Positions 1 through 5,509 of a stretch of 6,166 bases of DNA are shown here, one piece after another. Numbering within the stretch: position 1 is the first letter of the stretch; every line of letters begins with the position of its first letter. Source of the stretch: an uncultured Campylobacter sp. (GTDB lineage: Bacteria > Campylobacterota > Campylobacteria > Campylobacterales > Campylobacteraceae); assembly GCA_938046705.1 (NCBI GenBank), contig CALIWP010000343.1, positions 1 through 6,166 on the forward strand, given 5' to 3'. A model generated the notes under the pieces. It searched no databases. It was not told the origin of the DNA and saw only the letters and a list, made by a program, of their open reading frames with translations. The translations under genes were made by a program, and so were the position numbers.

Positions 1-192
1 GGTGCCACCGTATTTAGCGAAAACTACGCTATCACCCACGCTCACGCCTTCTACCTCGCTTGATACCGCCAAAACCTTGCCGCTTAAAGGTTTTTCTTTT
101 GCATTATCGGGTATAATGATGCCCGAAGCGGTCGTTTTGACGTCCTCGAGACGCTCGACTAAGACTCGTTTGCCTAACGGTTGAAAATTCAT
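1..192 (-). CDS. groES: Co-chaperonin GroES, N-terminal part (cut by the window edge)
   Basis: The reverse strand encodes 64 residues beginning [20 protein letters not shown] and ending in FAKYGGT at the edge. This is the GroES/Cpn10 fold: an N-terminal beta-strand with [10 protein letters not shown], a mobile loop [15 protein letters not shown] around residues 21-35 that docks on GroEL, then [26 protein letters not shown]. GroES forms the heptameric lid of the cytoplasmic GroEL folding chamber. Family members are about 86-95 residues, so roughly 22 or more C-terminal residues lie outside the window; groEL is expected just beyond. The ATG at 190-192 is preceded by AAAGGA (199-204) six bases upstream, which fixes the start. 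An overlapping ATG at 196-198 is out of frame. Transcription comes from the promoter at 252-280 and is probably repressed by HrcA at the CIRCE element (224-250). Confidence 0.97.
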   Translation of the reverse strand, partial: MNFQPLGKRVLVERLEDVKTTASGIIIPDNAKEKPLSGKVLAVSSEVEGVSVGDSVVFAKYGGT

Positions 193-223
193 GATTCATC
201 CTTTATGGTTTGATTTTACTTTT

Positions 224-250
224 TTAGCACTCTTTTGTTTTGAGTGATGA
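224..250. promoter_or_regulatory. CIRCE operator (HrcA binding site) of groES(L)
   Basis: TTAGCACTC at 224-232, a 9-base spacer, and GAGTGATGA at 242-250. The CIRCE consensus is TTAGCACTC-N9-GAGTGCTAA, so the left arm is perfect and the right arm matches 7 of 9 positions. It lies 31 bases upstream of the groES start codon and just downstream of the -10 box, so a bound HrcA dimer would cover the transcription start (about 245). HrcA/CIRCE control of groESL is established in many bacteria, including Campylobacter and Helicobacter; its action here is inferred from the site. Confidence 0.93.
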
Positions 251-251
251 A

Positions 252-280
252 ATTATAGTCAAATTTTTAGAATTTGTCAA
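252..280 (-). promoter_or_regulatory. Sigma-70-type promoter of groES(L)
   Basis: Read on the minus strand, TTGACA (275-280) and TATAAT (252-257) are both perfect consensus hexamers separated by exactly 17 bases. Start of transcription is expected near 245, inside the CIRCE operator, giving a 5' leader of about 50 bases. A perfect -35 box is unusual for Campylobacter, whose housekeeping promoters usually lack one, and fits a strong gene kept in check by a repressor. Confidence 0.9.
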
Positions 281-311
281 TAATTTAGCTAAAATTCTTA
301 ACAAGTCTTAG

Positions 312-317
312 TATAAT
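312..317 (+). promoter_or_regulatory. -10 box of the divergent AsmA-like gene
   Basis: A perfect TATAAT on the plus strand, 48 bases before the start codon at 365. No good -35 hexamer lies 16-18 bases upstream (CTAAAA at 289-294), but the preceding stretch is AT-rich as in typical Campylobacter sigma-70 promoters. Transcription would start near 324. The ribosome site AAAGGA (353-358) follows, six bases before the ATG. Confidence 0.65.
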
Positions 318-364
318 CGGCTCAAGTTTCATAATAAAATTAAACTAAATCTAAAGGATAGACG

Positions 365-2962
365 ATGAAAATTTTAGGCGCCATACTCGGAGTAGTTTTT
401 GCCTTGCTTATCGCGGCTTACGTTGCCGCCTTTACGGATTTTGGCAACGGCTTGGTTAAGCCGTATGCCCAAAATTTGATTAAAGAAAAAAGCGGATTTG
501 ACGTCAAATTTGACAAATTTCAGATCCGTCCGACGAGCGTAGATATCGTAGCGAACGTAAACGGCGAGATCGTAGCGAACGTAAACGGCGGGCTTTCGGT
601 TTTCTCTCAAAGCCTCGATCTAAAATACGACGTCGCCGTTAGCGATCTAAAAAGTCTGGGTGTCAAGCTAAACGAAGCTATGAAAATCTCAGGCATCGCA
701 AAGGGCAAATTTAGCGATTTCACCGCTAGCGGAGTAGGCCAAATGCTAGGCTCAAACGTTAGCTTTGATGCAAATTTAAAAGACTACAAGCCGCTTTCTT
801 TAAAGCTCGACGCTAAAAATTTACAGGTCGAAAAAGCTCTAGCGCTAGCGGGTCAGCCTATATACGCGCGCGGTAAAATCTCTACCGTCGCAAATATCGT
901 AGAAAGCGGCGGCAAACCAAACGGCACCGCAAATGTCGATATCTTAGACGTCAAAACAGACAACGCGCTAATCGCAAAGGATTTTAACGTCACCCTGCCG
1001 TCAAATTTCGCCGCAAACGGTAAAATCGTAGCAGACGTAAAAGACGGCATCGTAAACGCCAAAAGCGCGGTGATCACGCCGCTAGCGACGATCGGCAGCG
1101 ACAAGACGATCTACGATCCAAACTCAAACACCCTAAGCAGCGACGTCAAGCTCATCGTGGACGATCTGGCCAAATTTGAGCCCGTCGTTGGGCAAAAGCT
1201 TAGCGGCGCGTTTAAAGCAAACGGCAACGTCATCGCTACGGCAGGCGAGCTAAAAAACTTCGACGTCAAGGTTGAAGGCTTTGGCGGTAACGTCGATGCG
1301 GTGCTAAACGGCGGCAAGCTAATCGCCAAAATCAGCTCGCTAAAGCTTGACGAACTCGTTAAAATCGCCGCCTTCCCGGCATTTGTCGGCGGAACGATCA
1401 GCGGCGAAGCAGTGCTAAACGACATACACAACACGCAAAATATCTCTGGCTCGGTTAAACTCGCTACCAAAAACGCGCGCTTAAATCCGGCCGAGCTAAA
1501 GCAGGTCGCAAAAGAGATAAATTTGAGCAAACCTCTTGCCTTTGAACTAAACGCAAACGCCGACGTAGCAAGCTCAAAAGCCAAATTTGACGCCTCGCTA
1601 AACTCCGAACTTCTAAAACTAAAGAGCCTAAGCGGCGTTTACGGACTGGATGATAAAAACGCAGACGTCAAATTTGACGCGGGTATCGAGGATCTGGGTA
1701 AATTTGAAGAGCTAATCGGCAAAAAACTATCGGGCAAAGTGGACGTCAAAGGTGCGGCAAAACTCGCAAAGGGCGCGCTTAGCGAGCTAGATCTAAACGC
1801 AAACGCGCTAGGCGGTAAGATAGACGCGAGCCTCAAAAACGAAAAACTCGCGGCAAATTTAAGCGCGCTTTCGCTTAAAGACGCATTTACGCTGGCTGCG
1901 CTGCCAAACTACGCCGACGCCGTGATCGACGGAACAGTAAATCTAAGCGGGCTCGATCCGAAAAATCTCAGCGGTACGGCTAAATTTAACGTCAAAAACG
2001 GTATAGTAAATAGCGCGGTCGTAGCAAAAGAGCTAGATAAGCGCTTCCCAAACGGCACCAAATTTGACGCGAACGCGAACGTCGTTATAAACGGCGGCAA
2101 GGCTAAATTTGACGCGGTAGCAAACCTCGTCTCAAACGCAAACAAAAACCTAATCGCGCTAAAAAATCTAAAAGGCGACTACGAGCTTGAAAGCGGCTCG
2201 GCGAAGGCGGACTTTGAGCTTGGCATAAGAGAGCTAAAAGAGATCGAGTTTTTGGTCGGACGACCGCTTTACGGGCCTTTGCTGATTATCGGCGACGCGA
2301 CGAAAACTGGCGAAAAACTAAGCGCAAACGTAAATTCGCGACTCTTTAACGGCGATCTTAAGGCGGTCTTAAAAGACGACATCCTAAACGCAAATTTAAA
2401 AAGCTTCACCGCCAAAGGCCTCACCGACTTTTTGGGCCTCTCGCACGTCTATGACGGCACTGGCGATATGACGATGGACTACAACCTCGTCTCGCAAAAA
2501 GGTAAATTTGACGTCACCGTAAATGACGGCAAGCTAGCAAAGACCGATTTTACCGAGCAGGTAAGAACCTTCACGGGACGCGACATCACGAGCGAAATCT
2601 ATAAAAACAGCAAAATAAAAGGCACGATAAATAAAAATCTCATCGACTTTAATGCCGATATGAACGCGACTAGAAGCCGAGTCTGGGTAACTAGCGGCAA
2701 ATACGACATGGCAACCAAGGCCGTAAACGTGCCGATAAAGATGAACTACGAAAAAACCGACATCGACATCACGGTCACTGGCACTAGCGACAACCCGAAA
2801 TACACGATCGGCTCGGACTACCTAAAGGGCAAGGCGGTTAAGGAGCTGGATAGATTTTTGGATAAGAAATTCGGCAAAGACGACGAAAACGGCACCACGG
2901 GCGATGCAAAAAAAGACGCTAAAAAAGATGCGATAAAAGGGCTTCTTAAGGGGCTGTTTTAG
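365..2962 (+). CDS. Large AsmA/TamB-like repeat protein, inner-membrane anchored and periplasmic
   Basis: An 865-residue protein. Residues 1-23 form one hydrophobic helix (ILGAILGVVFALLIAAYVAAF) without a lipobox, so it is probably an inner-membrane anchor with the rest in the periplasm. The body is short alternating beta-strand sequence rich in K, D, N, A and G, with no cysteine and one tryptophan (774). About four diverged repeats of ~176 residues are visible. One marker is an AALPNY-type helix at 153-170, 327-347, 503-522 and 681-699; another is DLAKFEPVVGQKLSG-like at 265-281, 441-457 and 621-637. Near the end, ITVTGTSDNPKY (802-813) resembles the C-terminal AsmA signature. The tail (845-865) is Lys/Asp-rich. 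Known relatives (AsmA, YhdP, TamB) form lipid-conducting grooves between the membranes; that role here is inference. From memory, C. jejuni has a large putative periplasmic protein gene (Cj1219c) beside groES, which fits. The ATG follows AAAGGA at 353-358. Confidence 0.8.
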   Translation: MKILGAILGVVFALLIAAYVAAFTDFGNGLVKPYAQNLIKEKSGFDVKFDKFQIRPTSVDIVANVNGEIVANVNGGLSVFSQSLDLKYDVAVSDLKSLGVKLNEAMKISGIAKGKFSDFTASGVGQMLGSNVSFDANLKDYKPLSLKLDAKNLQVEKALALAGQPIYARGKISTVANIVESGGKPNGTANVDILDVKTDNALIAKDFNVTLPSNFAANGKIVADVKDGIVNAKSAVITPLATIGSDKTIYDPNSNTLSSDVKLIVDDLAKFEPVVGQKLSGAFKANGNVIATAGELKNFDVKVEGFGGNVDAVLNGGKLIAKISSLKLDELVKIAAFPAFVGGTISGEAVLNDIHNTQNISGSVKLATKNARLNPAELKQVAKEINLSKPLAFELNANADVASSKAKFDASLNSELLKLKSLSGVYGLDDKNADVKFDAGIEDLGKFEELIGKKLSGKVDVKGAAKLAKGALSELDLNANALGGKIDASLKNEKLAANLSALSLKDAFTLAALPNYADAVIDGTVNLSGLDPKNLSGTAKFNVKNGIVNSAVVAKELDKRFPNGTKFDANANVVINGGKAKFDAVANLVSNANKNLIALKNLKGDYELESGSAKADFELGIRELKEIEFLVGRPLYGPLLIIGDATKTGEKLSANVNSRLFNGDLKAVLKDDILNANLKSFTAKGLTDFLGLSHVYDGTGDMTMDYNLVSQKGKFDVTVNDGKLAKTDFTEQVRTFTGRDITSEIYKNSKIKGTINKNLIDFNADMNATRSRVWVTSGKYDMATKAVNVPIKMNYEKTDIDITVTGTSDNPKYTIGSDYLKGKAVKELDRFLDKKFGKDDENGTTGDAKKDAKKDAIKGLLKGLF
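545..592 (+). repeat. In-frame 24-bp tandem duplication inside the AsmA-like gene
   Basis: Two adjacent 24-base units, 545-568 and 569-592, are identical except at unit position 23 (A versus G). The unit starts exactly on a codon boundary and encodes IVANVNGE followed by IVANVNGG (residues 61-76). Near identity at the DNA level, including synonymous positions, points to a recent slippage or duplication event, unlike the old and strongly diverged long repeats of the rest of the protein. Confidence 0.95.
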
Positions 2963-2964
2963 GT

Positions 2965-3306
2965 AAATTTGAGCTGAGCGCCACGGTAAATTTGACGCCG
3001 ATTTTGAGCAAAATAAGTTCGGCAAATTTGAGTCAAAGCTCGCTTACTAGGTGCGTCAAATTTGGGCTACTGGGCCAAATTTGACCGCTTGGCTAGGCGG
3101 TTAAATTTACGATTTGCTGGGCGGCAAATTTGGAAGCGGCCTTGCGGTCGCCAAATTTGGACTTTGTTGCTTAAATTTGCGGCTTGGACTTAGAGGTTGC
3201 AAATTTAGCTTAACGTCAAATTTGACACGCTATTTTGCCGTTAAATTTAAACTTCAGAGAGTTAAACCAGATCAAATTTGATTTTACCGAGCGAGACGAC
3301 AAATTT
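2965..3306. repeat. Intergenic array of 14 AAATTT motifs at about 26-bp spacing
   Basis: AAATTT begins at 2965, 2988, 3024, 3058, 3077, 3103, 3126, 3153, 3173, 3201, 3218, 3243, 3274 and 3301. Intervals are 17-36 bases, averaging about 26. Less than one copy would be expected by chance in 342 bases. Most copies are preceded by C or T and followed by G. The motif occurs in all three reading phases, so it is not a protein repeat. The segments between copies are GC-richer and unrelated to one another, and several can fold into small hairpins, for example 3084-3101 and 3136-3151. The AsmA-like gene also holds the motif (about 17 copies in 2.6 kb), but roughly six times less densely. AAATTT is one form of RAATTY, the sequence methylated by CtsM in C. 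jejuni. Confidence 0.9.
3084..3101 (+). other. Small hairpin downstream of the AsmA-like gene
   Basis: ACCGCTT, loop GGCT, AGGCGGT gives seven pairs (one G-T) and a 4-base loop. It is followed by TAAATTTACG, which is not a real T-tract. It could weaken or end transcription about 120 bases past the AsmA-like stop codon, or be incidental to the AAATTT array, since it lies exactly between two copies. Confidence 0.3.
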
Positions 3307-3528
3307 AATTCAGACATTATTCAAACGAATTTTGTGGCGACAGGTACGCGGTATGCTTTAAAAGACACCCTAGCAAAGCCAAAATAGTAAATTTTAAATG
3401 ATAGAAGTTTTAGAAGCTGGCGCTACGCAAAGCCGAAAGCCAAATCAAGCTCGTCCATAACGGCGAGTGAGCTCTGCTCGCCGCATTTACGCCACGCCAG
3501 ACAATCAAAATCTAGCGAGGCGCAGATT
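3307..3528. other. Non-coding remainder of the convergent intergenic region
   Basis: With the AAATTT array this completes a 566-base stretch (2963-3528) without a convincing gene. No reading frame has a start codon with a ribosome site. A frame open from 3226 to a stop at 3385-3387 encodes protein-like text (ending ATGTRYALKDTLAKPK) but has no start. A second short frame from ATG 3398 encodes only 20 residues (MIEVLEAGATQ...). These may be remnants of a decayed gene or chance. A perfect 7-bp inverted repeat, CGGCGAG/CTCGCCG with a 9-base loop, lies at 3461-3483 and lacks a T-tract on either strand. Confidence 0.6.
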
Positions 3529-3543
3529 TTATTTTGTTTTTTT
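3507..3543. terminator. Likely bidirectional Rho-independent terminator between convergent units
   Basis: On the plus strand, AAAATCT-(A)-GCG, loop AGG, CGC-AGATTTT forms a 10-pair stem with one bulged base (3507-3530), followed by a T-rich run ATTTTGTTTTTTT to 3543. On the minus strand the same stem follows the stop codon of the last Sel1-like gene and ends in TTTTGATT. The plus-strand direction has much the better T-tract, although that tract lies inside the last codons of the opposing gene. Its place exactly between converging genes supports the call. The stem is only partly GC, so strength is uncertain. Confidence 0.55.
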
Positions 3544-4158
3544 AACGAGCTCTCTAAATTTAACGCAGCCTTCCGTATATCCGTAATCGCAAGAGGTCCC
3601 GTAAATATCCATCGCTTTTTTCATATCCTGTTCGCTCTTTTCGTATCCTTGCGCGAGCATATAGCAGCCTTGCGAGTCTTTGTGGTCGCAGGCTAGCGAG
3701 TAGTATTTGCGGACTTTTTGCGGGTCTTTAGTGCCGCCGTATTCGCCGCTGTGATGAGCAGCCGCCCTATAGCACGCCTCGCCGACTCCGCCCTCGCAGG
3801 CTTTTTCATAAAGCGCCACCGCCTTTTCGTAGTCTACCTGAGAGATTTGCCACAGTATGGTGCCCTCGTACACCGCGGCTACGGCCGTGCAGCCGTCCAT
3901 GTCGCCCATATCGCAGGCCTTTTTATATAGCGCAAAGGTCTTTTCGCCGCCGTCATCGTCGTTGTATGAGAGCCCCTGCTCGCCCAAAAATGCCGCCATA
4001 TAGCAGCCGGCGGCATTTTTATCGTCGTTGCAAGATTTTTCAAACAGTCGCGCGCCGTTTTCGAAGTCCGATTTTTTTAGATAAATTTTCGTAGCTTGTT
4101 CAAAGTTCCCGCCAAAAGCCGCCGCCGCTAAGATCGCAGCTAAAATAATCTTTCTCAA
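3529..4158 (-). CDS. Secreted cysteine-rich Sel1-like repeat protein, copy 3 (TTG start)
   Basis: A 209-residue protein. Residues 1-17 (MRKIILAAILAAAAFGG) form a Sec signal peptide. Five Sel1-like repeats follow, each with a cysteine pair: 43/52, 82/90, 121/129, 157/165 and 190/198. Four pairs have seven residues between them (e.g. ACDMGDMDGC) and the first has eight. This is the pattern of the Helicobacter cysteine-rich proteins (Hcp), in which each helix-turn-helix repeat is locked by a disulfide. The linker at 98-108 (EGTILWQISQV) departs from the usual G-x-G-V turn. The start must be TTG (4156-4158): AGGAGG lies 5 bases upstream, and an ATG at 4161-4163 hits a stop after two codons. It is the last gene of a three-paralogue run. 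Hcp proteins are exported and sensed by host immune cells; any such role here is inference. Confidence 0.9.
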   Translation of the reverse strand: MRKIILAAILAAAAFGGNFEQATKIYLKKSDFENGARLFEKSCNDDKNAAGCYMAAFLGEQGLSYNDDDGGEKTFALYKKACDMGDMDGCTAVAAVYEGTILWQISQVDYEKAVALYEKACEGGVGEACYRAAAHHSGEYGGTKDPQKVRKYYSLACDHKDSQGCYMLAQGYEKSEQDMKKAMDIYGTSCDYGYTEGCVKFRELVKKTK

Positions 4159-4163
4159 CGCAT

Positions 4164-4169
4164 CCTCCT
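4164..4169 (-). promoter_or_regulatory. Ribosome site that selects the TTG start of the third Sel1-like gene
   Basis: Read on the minus strand, AGGAGG (4164-4169) overlaps the TAG stop of the preceding gene (4168-4170) and sits 5 bases before TTG. The preceding junction has the same geometry (AAGGAG at 4821-4826 over the stop, 5 bases to ATG). The competing ATG at 4161-4163 directly abuts the site with no spacing and reads ATG CGT TGA, so it is not a usable start. Confidence 0.85.
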
Positions 4170-4815
4170 ATTTGCTAAATTTTTTAGATTTGGCGCAGCC
4201 GCGACCAAGACCGTTTTCGCAAGCAAGGCCGTAATATTTAGCCGCTTCGGCGCTATTTTTAGGCGTTCCGTCGCCTGACTCGTAGATATCGGCCGCGTTG
4301 TAGCAGCCCTCGGCCTCTCTCGCCTCGCAGGCTAGTTTATAGTATTTTAGCGCATCGGCGAATTTTGAGGCGCTATCGTGCTTCTTAGCTATCATTAGGC
4401 AAGCCTCCCCGTCTTTGCTCTCGCATGCTTTTTCATAAAATTCGGCCGACTTTTCCGTGTCGTCTGGCTCTACGACGAAATTGTCATTTGACGGCGTAGA
4501 GTCGTAAAAATCGCCCGCCGCCGAGCAAGCTTTATCGTAGCCAAGATCGCAAGCGCTTTTATAAAGCTCAAAAACTTCGCCGTTTATTCGCGCATACTCG
4601 TCATCGTCTTTTAGGTCGTATGTTTGATAGGCTTTTAGCTGCGCGGCTATGTAGCAACCTACGGCATTTTTATCCTCGTGGCACGATTTTTCGTAGAGTT
4701 TGGGCACGTTTTTATCGCCCATATCTTGTAGGTATTTTTTAGTAGCGATTTCAAAATTCGTCTGTGCGGCCGCCAATCCGGCTAAAATCAAAACAAGATA
4801 AATTTTCCTAAACAT
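4168..4815 (-). CDS. Secreted cysteine-rich Sel1-like repeat protein, copy 2
   Basis: A 215-residue protein. The signal peptide is MFRKIYLVLILAGLAAA, with probable cleavage after AAA at residue 17. Five Sel1-like repeats have cysteine pairs at 45/54, 89/97, 131/139, 163/171 and 199/207. The first repeat, YEKSCHEDKNAVGCYIAA, is nearly the same as in both neighbours, while middle repeats diverge. Two linkers are enlarged and acidic (66-75 and 105-120, the latter with NDNFVVEPDDTE). The fifth repeat keeps the classical turn YESGDGTPKN before the last helix pair. The ATG at 4813-4815 follows AAGGAG (4821-4826), which overlaps the stop codon of the upstream paralogue, so translation is probably coupled. 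No other catalytic motif is seen. It is expected to be periplasmic or secreted with up to five disulfides, and its partner is unknown. Confidence 0.92.
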   Translation of the reverse strand: MFRKIYLVLILAGLAAAQTNFEIATKKYLQDMGDKNVPKLYEKSCHEDKNAVGCYIAAQLKAYQTYDLKDDDEYARINGEVFELYKSACDLGYDKACSAAGDFYDSTPSNDNFVVEPDDTEKSAEFYEKACESKDGEACLMIAKKHDSASKFADALKYYKLACEAREAEGCYNAADIYESGDGTPKNSAEAAKYYGLACENGLGRGCAKSKKFSK

Positions 4816-4824
4816 AGCGGCTCC

Positions 4825-5457
4825 TTATTTTTTGTTTTTATAAAGTTTTCTAAAATCGGCGCAAGCTCCCCTAGAGCCGTAGTCGCAAGCCAGCCCGTAA
4901 AAATCCATCGCCTTTGTCGCGTCTTTTTTTACGCCCTCGCCCCTTTCGTACATATCAGCTATCGCGTGGCAGCCGCTCGCGTCCTCGTACGTGCATGCGG
5001 TTTCGTAAAATTTAGACGCTTTGGCTAAATTTTGCTCGGTGCCCCTGCCCTCGTCGTAGTATCCGGCCACTCTCGCGCACGCGGCGCCCACTTTGCCCTC
5101 GCAAGCTTTTTCGTGAAATTTCATCGCCTTTTTATAGTCGGTTTCCTGTCCGGCCTGTCCATTTTCGTAGATATCGCCAAGAGATTTGCATCCGTCCATA
5201 TCGCCCGCATCGCAAGCTTTTGAAAACTGCTCGAAGCTTTTTGCCTCGCTAGAGTTTTGCGAATAGGCGTTAATGTTTATAAAGCCCGCAGCATAGCAGC
5301 CTACGATATTTTTCTCCTCGTAGCAAGACTTCTCAAAGAGCTTTAAGGCGTTGTCGTAGTTGTTTTGAGCTAACTCCGCGCTCGCCTCCTCGAAAGCAGG
5401 CACGGCGGCAAAGGCCGCGGACGCCAAAAAAGCGGCGCAAACGATTTTCTTTAGCAT
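4825..5457 (-). CDS. Secreted cysteine-rich Sel1-like repeat protein, copy 1
   Basis: A 210-residue protein and first gene of the paralogue run. The signal peptide is MLKKIVCAAFLASAAFA, with likely cleavage before AVP. Its Cys7 lies inside the signal core, too early for a lipobox. Five Sel1-like repeats carry cysteine pairs at 45/54, 82/90, 119/127, 155/163 and 191/199. They are more regular than in the other two copies, with classical turns such as YENGQAG, YDEGRGTEQN and YERGEGVKKD. This copy is therefore perhaps closest to the ancestral form. Residues 170-200 (ERGEGVKKDATKAMDFYGLA then CDYG) align with copy 3 (MDIYGTSCDYG), showing recent shared ancestry. The ATG at 5455-5457 follows AAGGA (5464-5468) at 6 bases. 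The gene lies 52 bases after the Nudix gene. That gap has no clear promoter, so readthrough from mgtE/Nudix is possible. Confidence 0.93.
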   Translation of the reverse strand: MLKKIVCAAFLASAAFAAVPAFEEASAELAQNNYDNALKLFEKSCYEEKNIVGCYAAGFININAYSQNSSEAKSFEQFSKACDAGDMDGCKSLGDIYENGQAGQETDYKKAMKFHEKACEGKVGAACARVAGYYDEGRGTEQNLAKASKFYETACTYEDASGCHAIADMYERGEGVKKDATKAMDFYGLACDYGSRGACADFRKLYKNKK

Positions 5458-5509
5458 TTGTTTTCCTTAAATTTGATTATTTTTTGCGAAATCTAAAATT
5501 TGACGCAAA

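Noticed and set aside
2..184. A 60-codon plus-strand reading frame across the groES segment
   Set aside because: It is the antisense shadow of groES, whose minus-strand translation matches the family along its whole length, and it has no ribosome site.
1111..1584. A 157-codon minus-strand reading frame and several smaller ones inside the AsmA-like gene
   Set aside because: These are Ser/Phe/Ala/Leu-rich antisense frames created by the biased codon use of the plus-strand gene; no ribosome sites or family features.
2822..3025. A 67-codon minus-strand frame over the end of the AsmA-like gene
   Set aside because: Mostly antisense to confirmed coding sequence, with no ribosome site and a composition typical of a shadow frame.
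2963..3082. In-frame continuation of about 40 codons after the AsmA-like stop (GKFELSATVNLTPIL...)
   Set aside because: It has weak protein-like character driven by AAATTT codons, and the stop is preceded by a natural Lys-rich C-terminus ending KGLLKGLF; readthrough is not supported.
2965..3306. CRISPR array
   Set aside because: The repeated unit is only about 6-9 bases and spacing varies from 17 to 36; CRISPR repeats are longer and near-identical with uniform spacers, and no cas genes are present.
3461..3483. Hairpin CGGCGAG/CTCGCCG as a terminator
   Set aside because: The stem is perfect, but neither strand has a following T-tract and the loop is 9 bases; it is kept only as an inverted repeat.
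4825..5457. Lipoprotein signal in Sel1-like copy 1 because of Cys7
   Set aside because: The cysteine is too close to the N-terminus, with no lipobox before it; a normal signal peptide ending AFA before AVP explains the sequence.
5483..5509. Inverted repeat TTTGCG...CGCAAA between the Nudix and first Sel1-like genes as a terminator or operator
   Set aside because: The arms are only 6 bp with a 15-base gap and there is no T-tract in the proper place; it is too weak to call.
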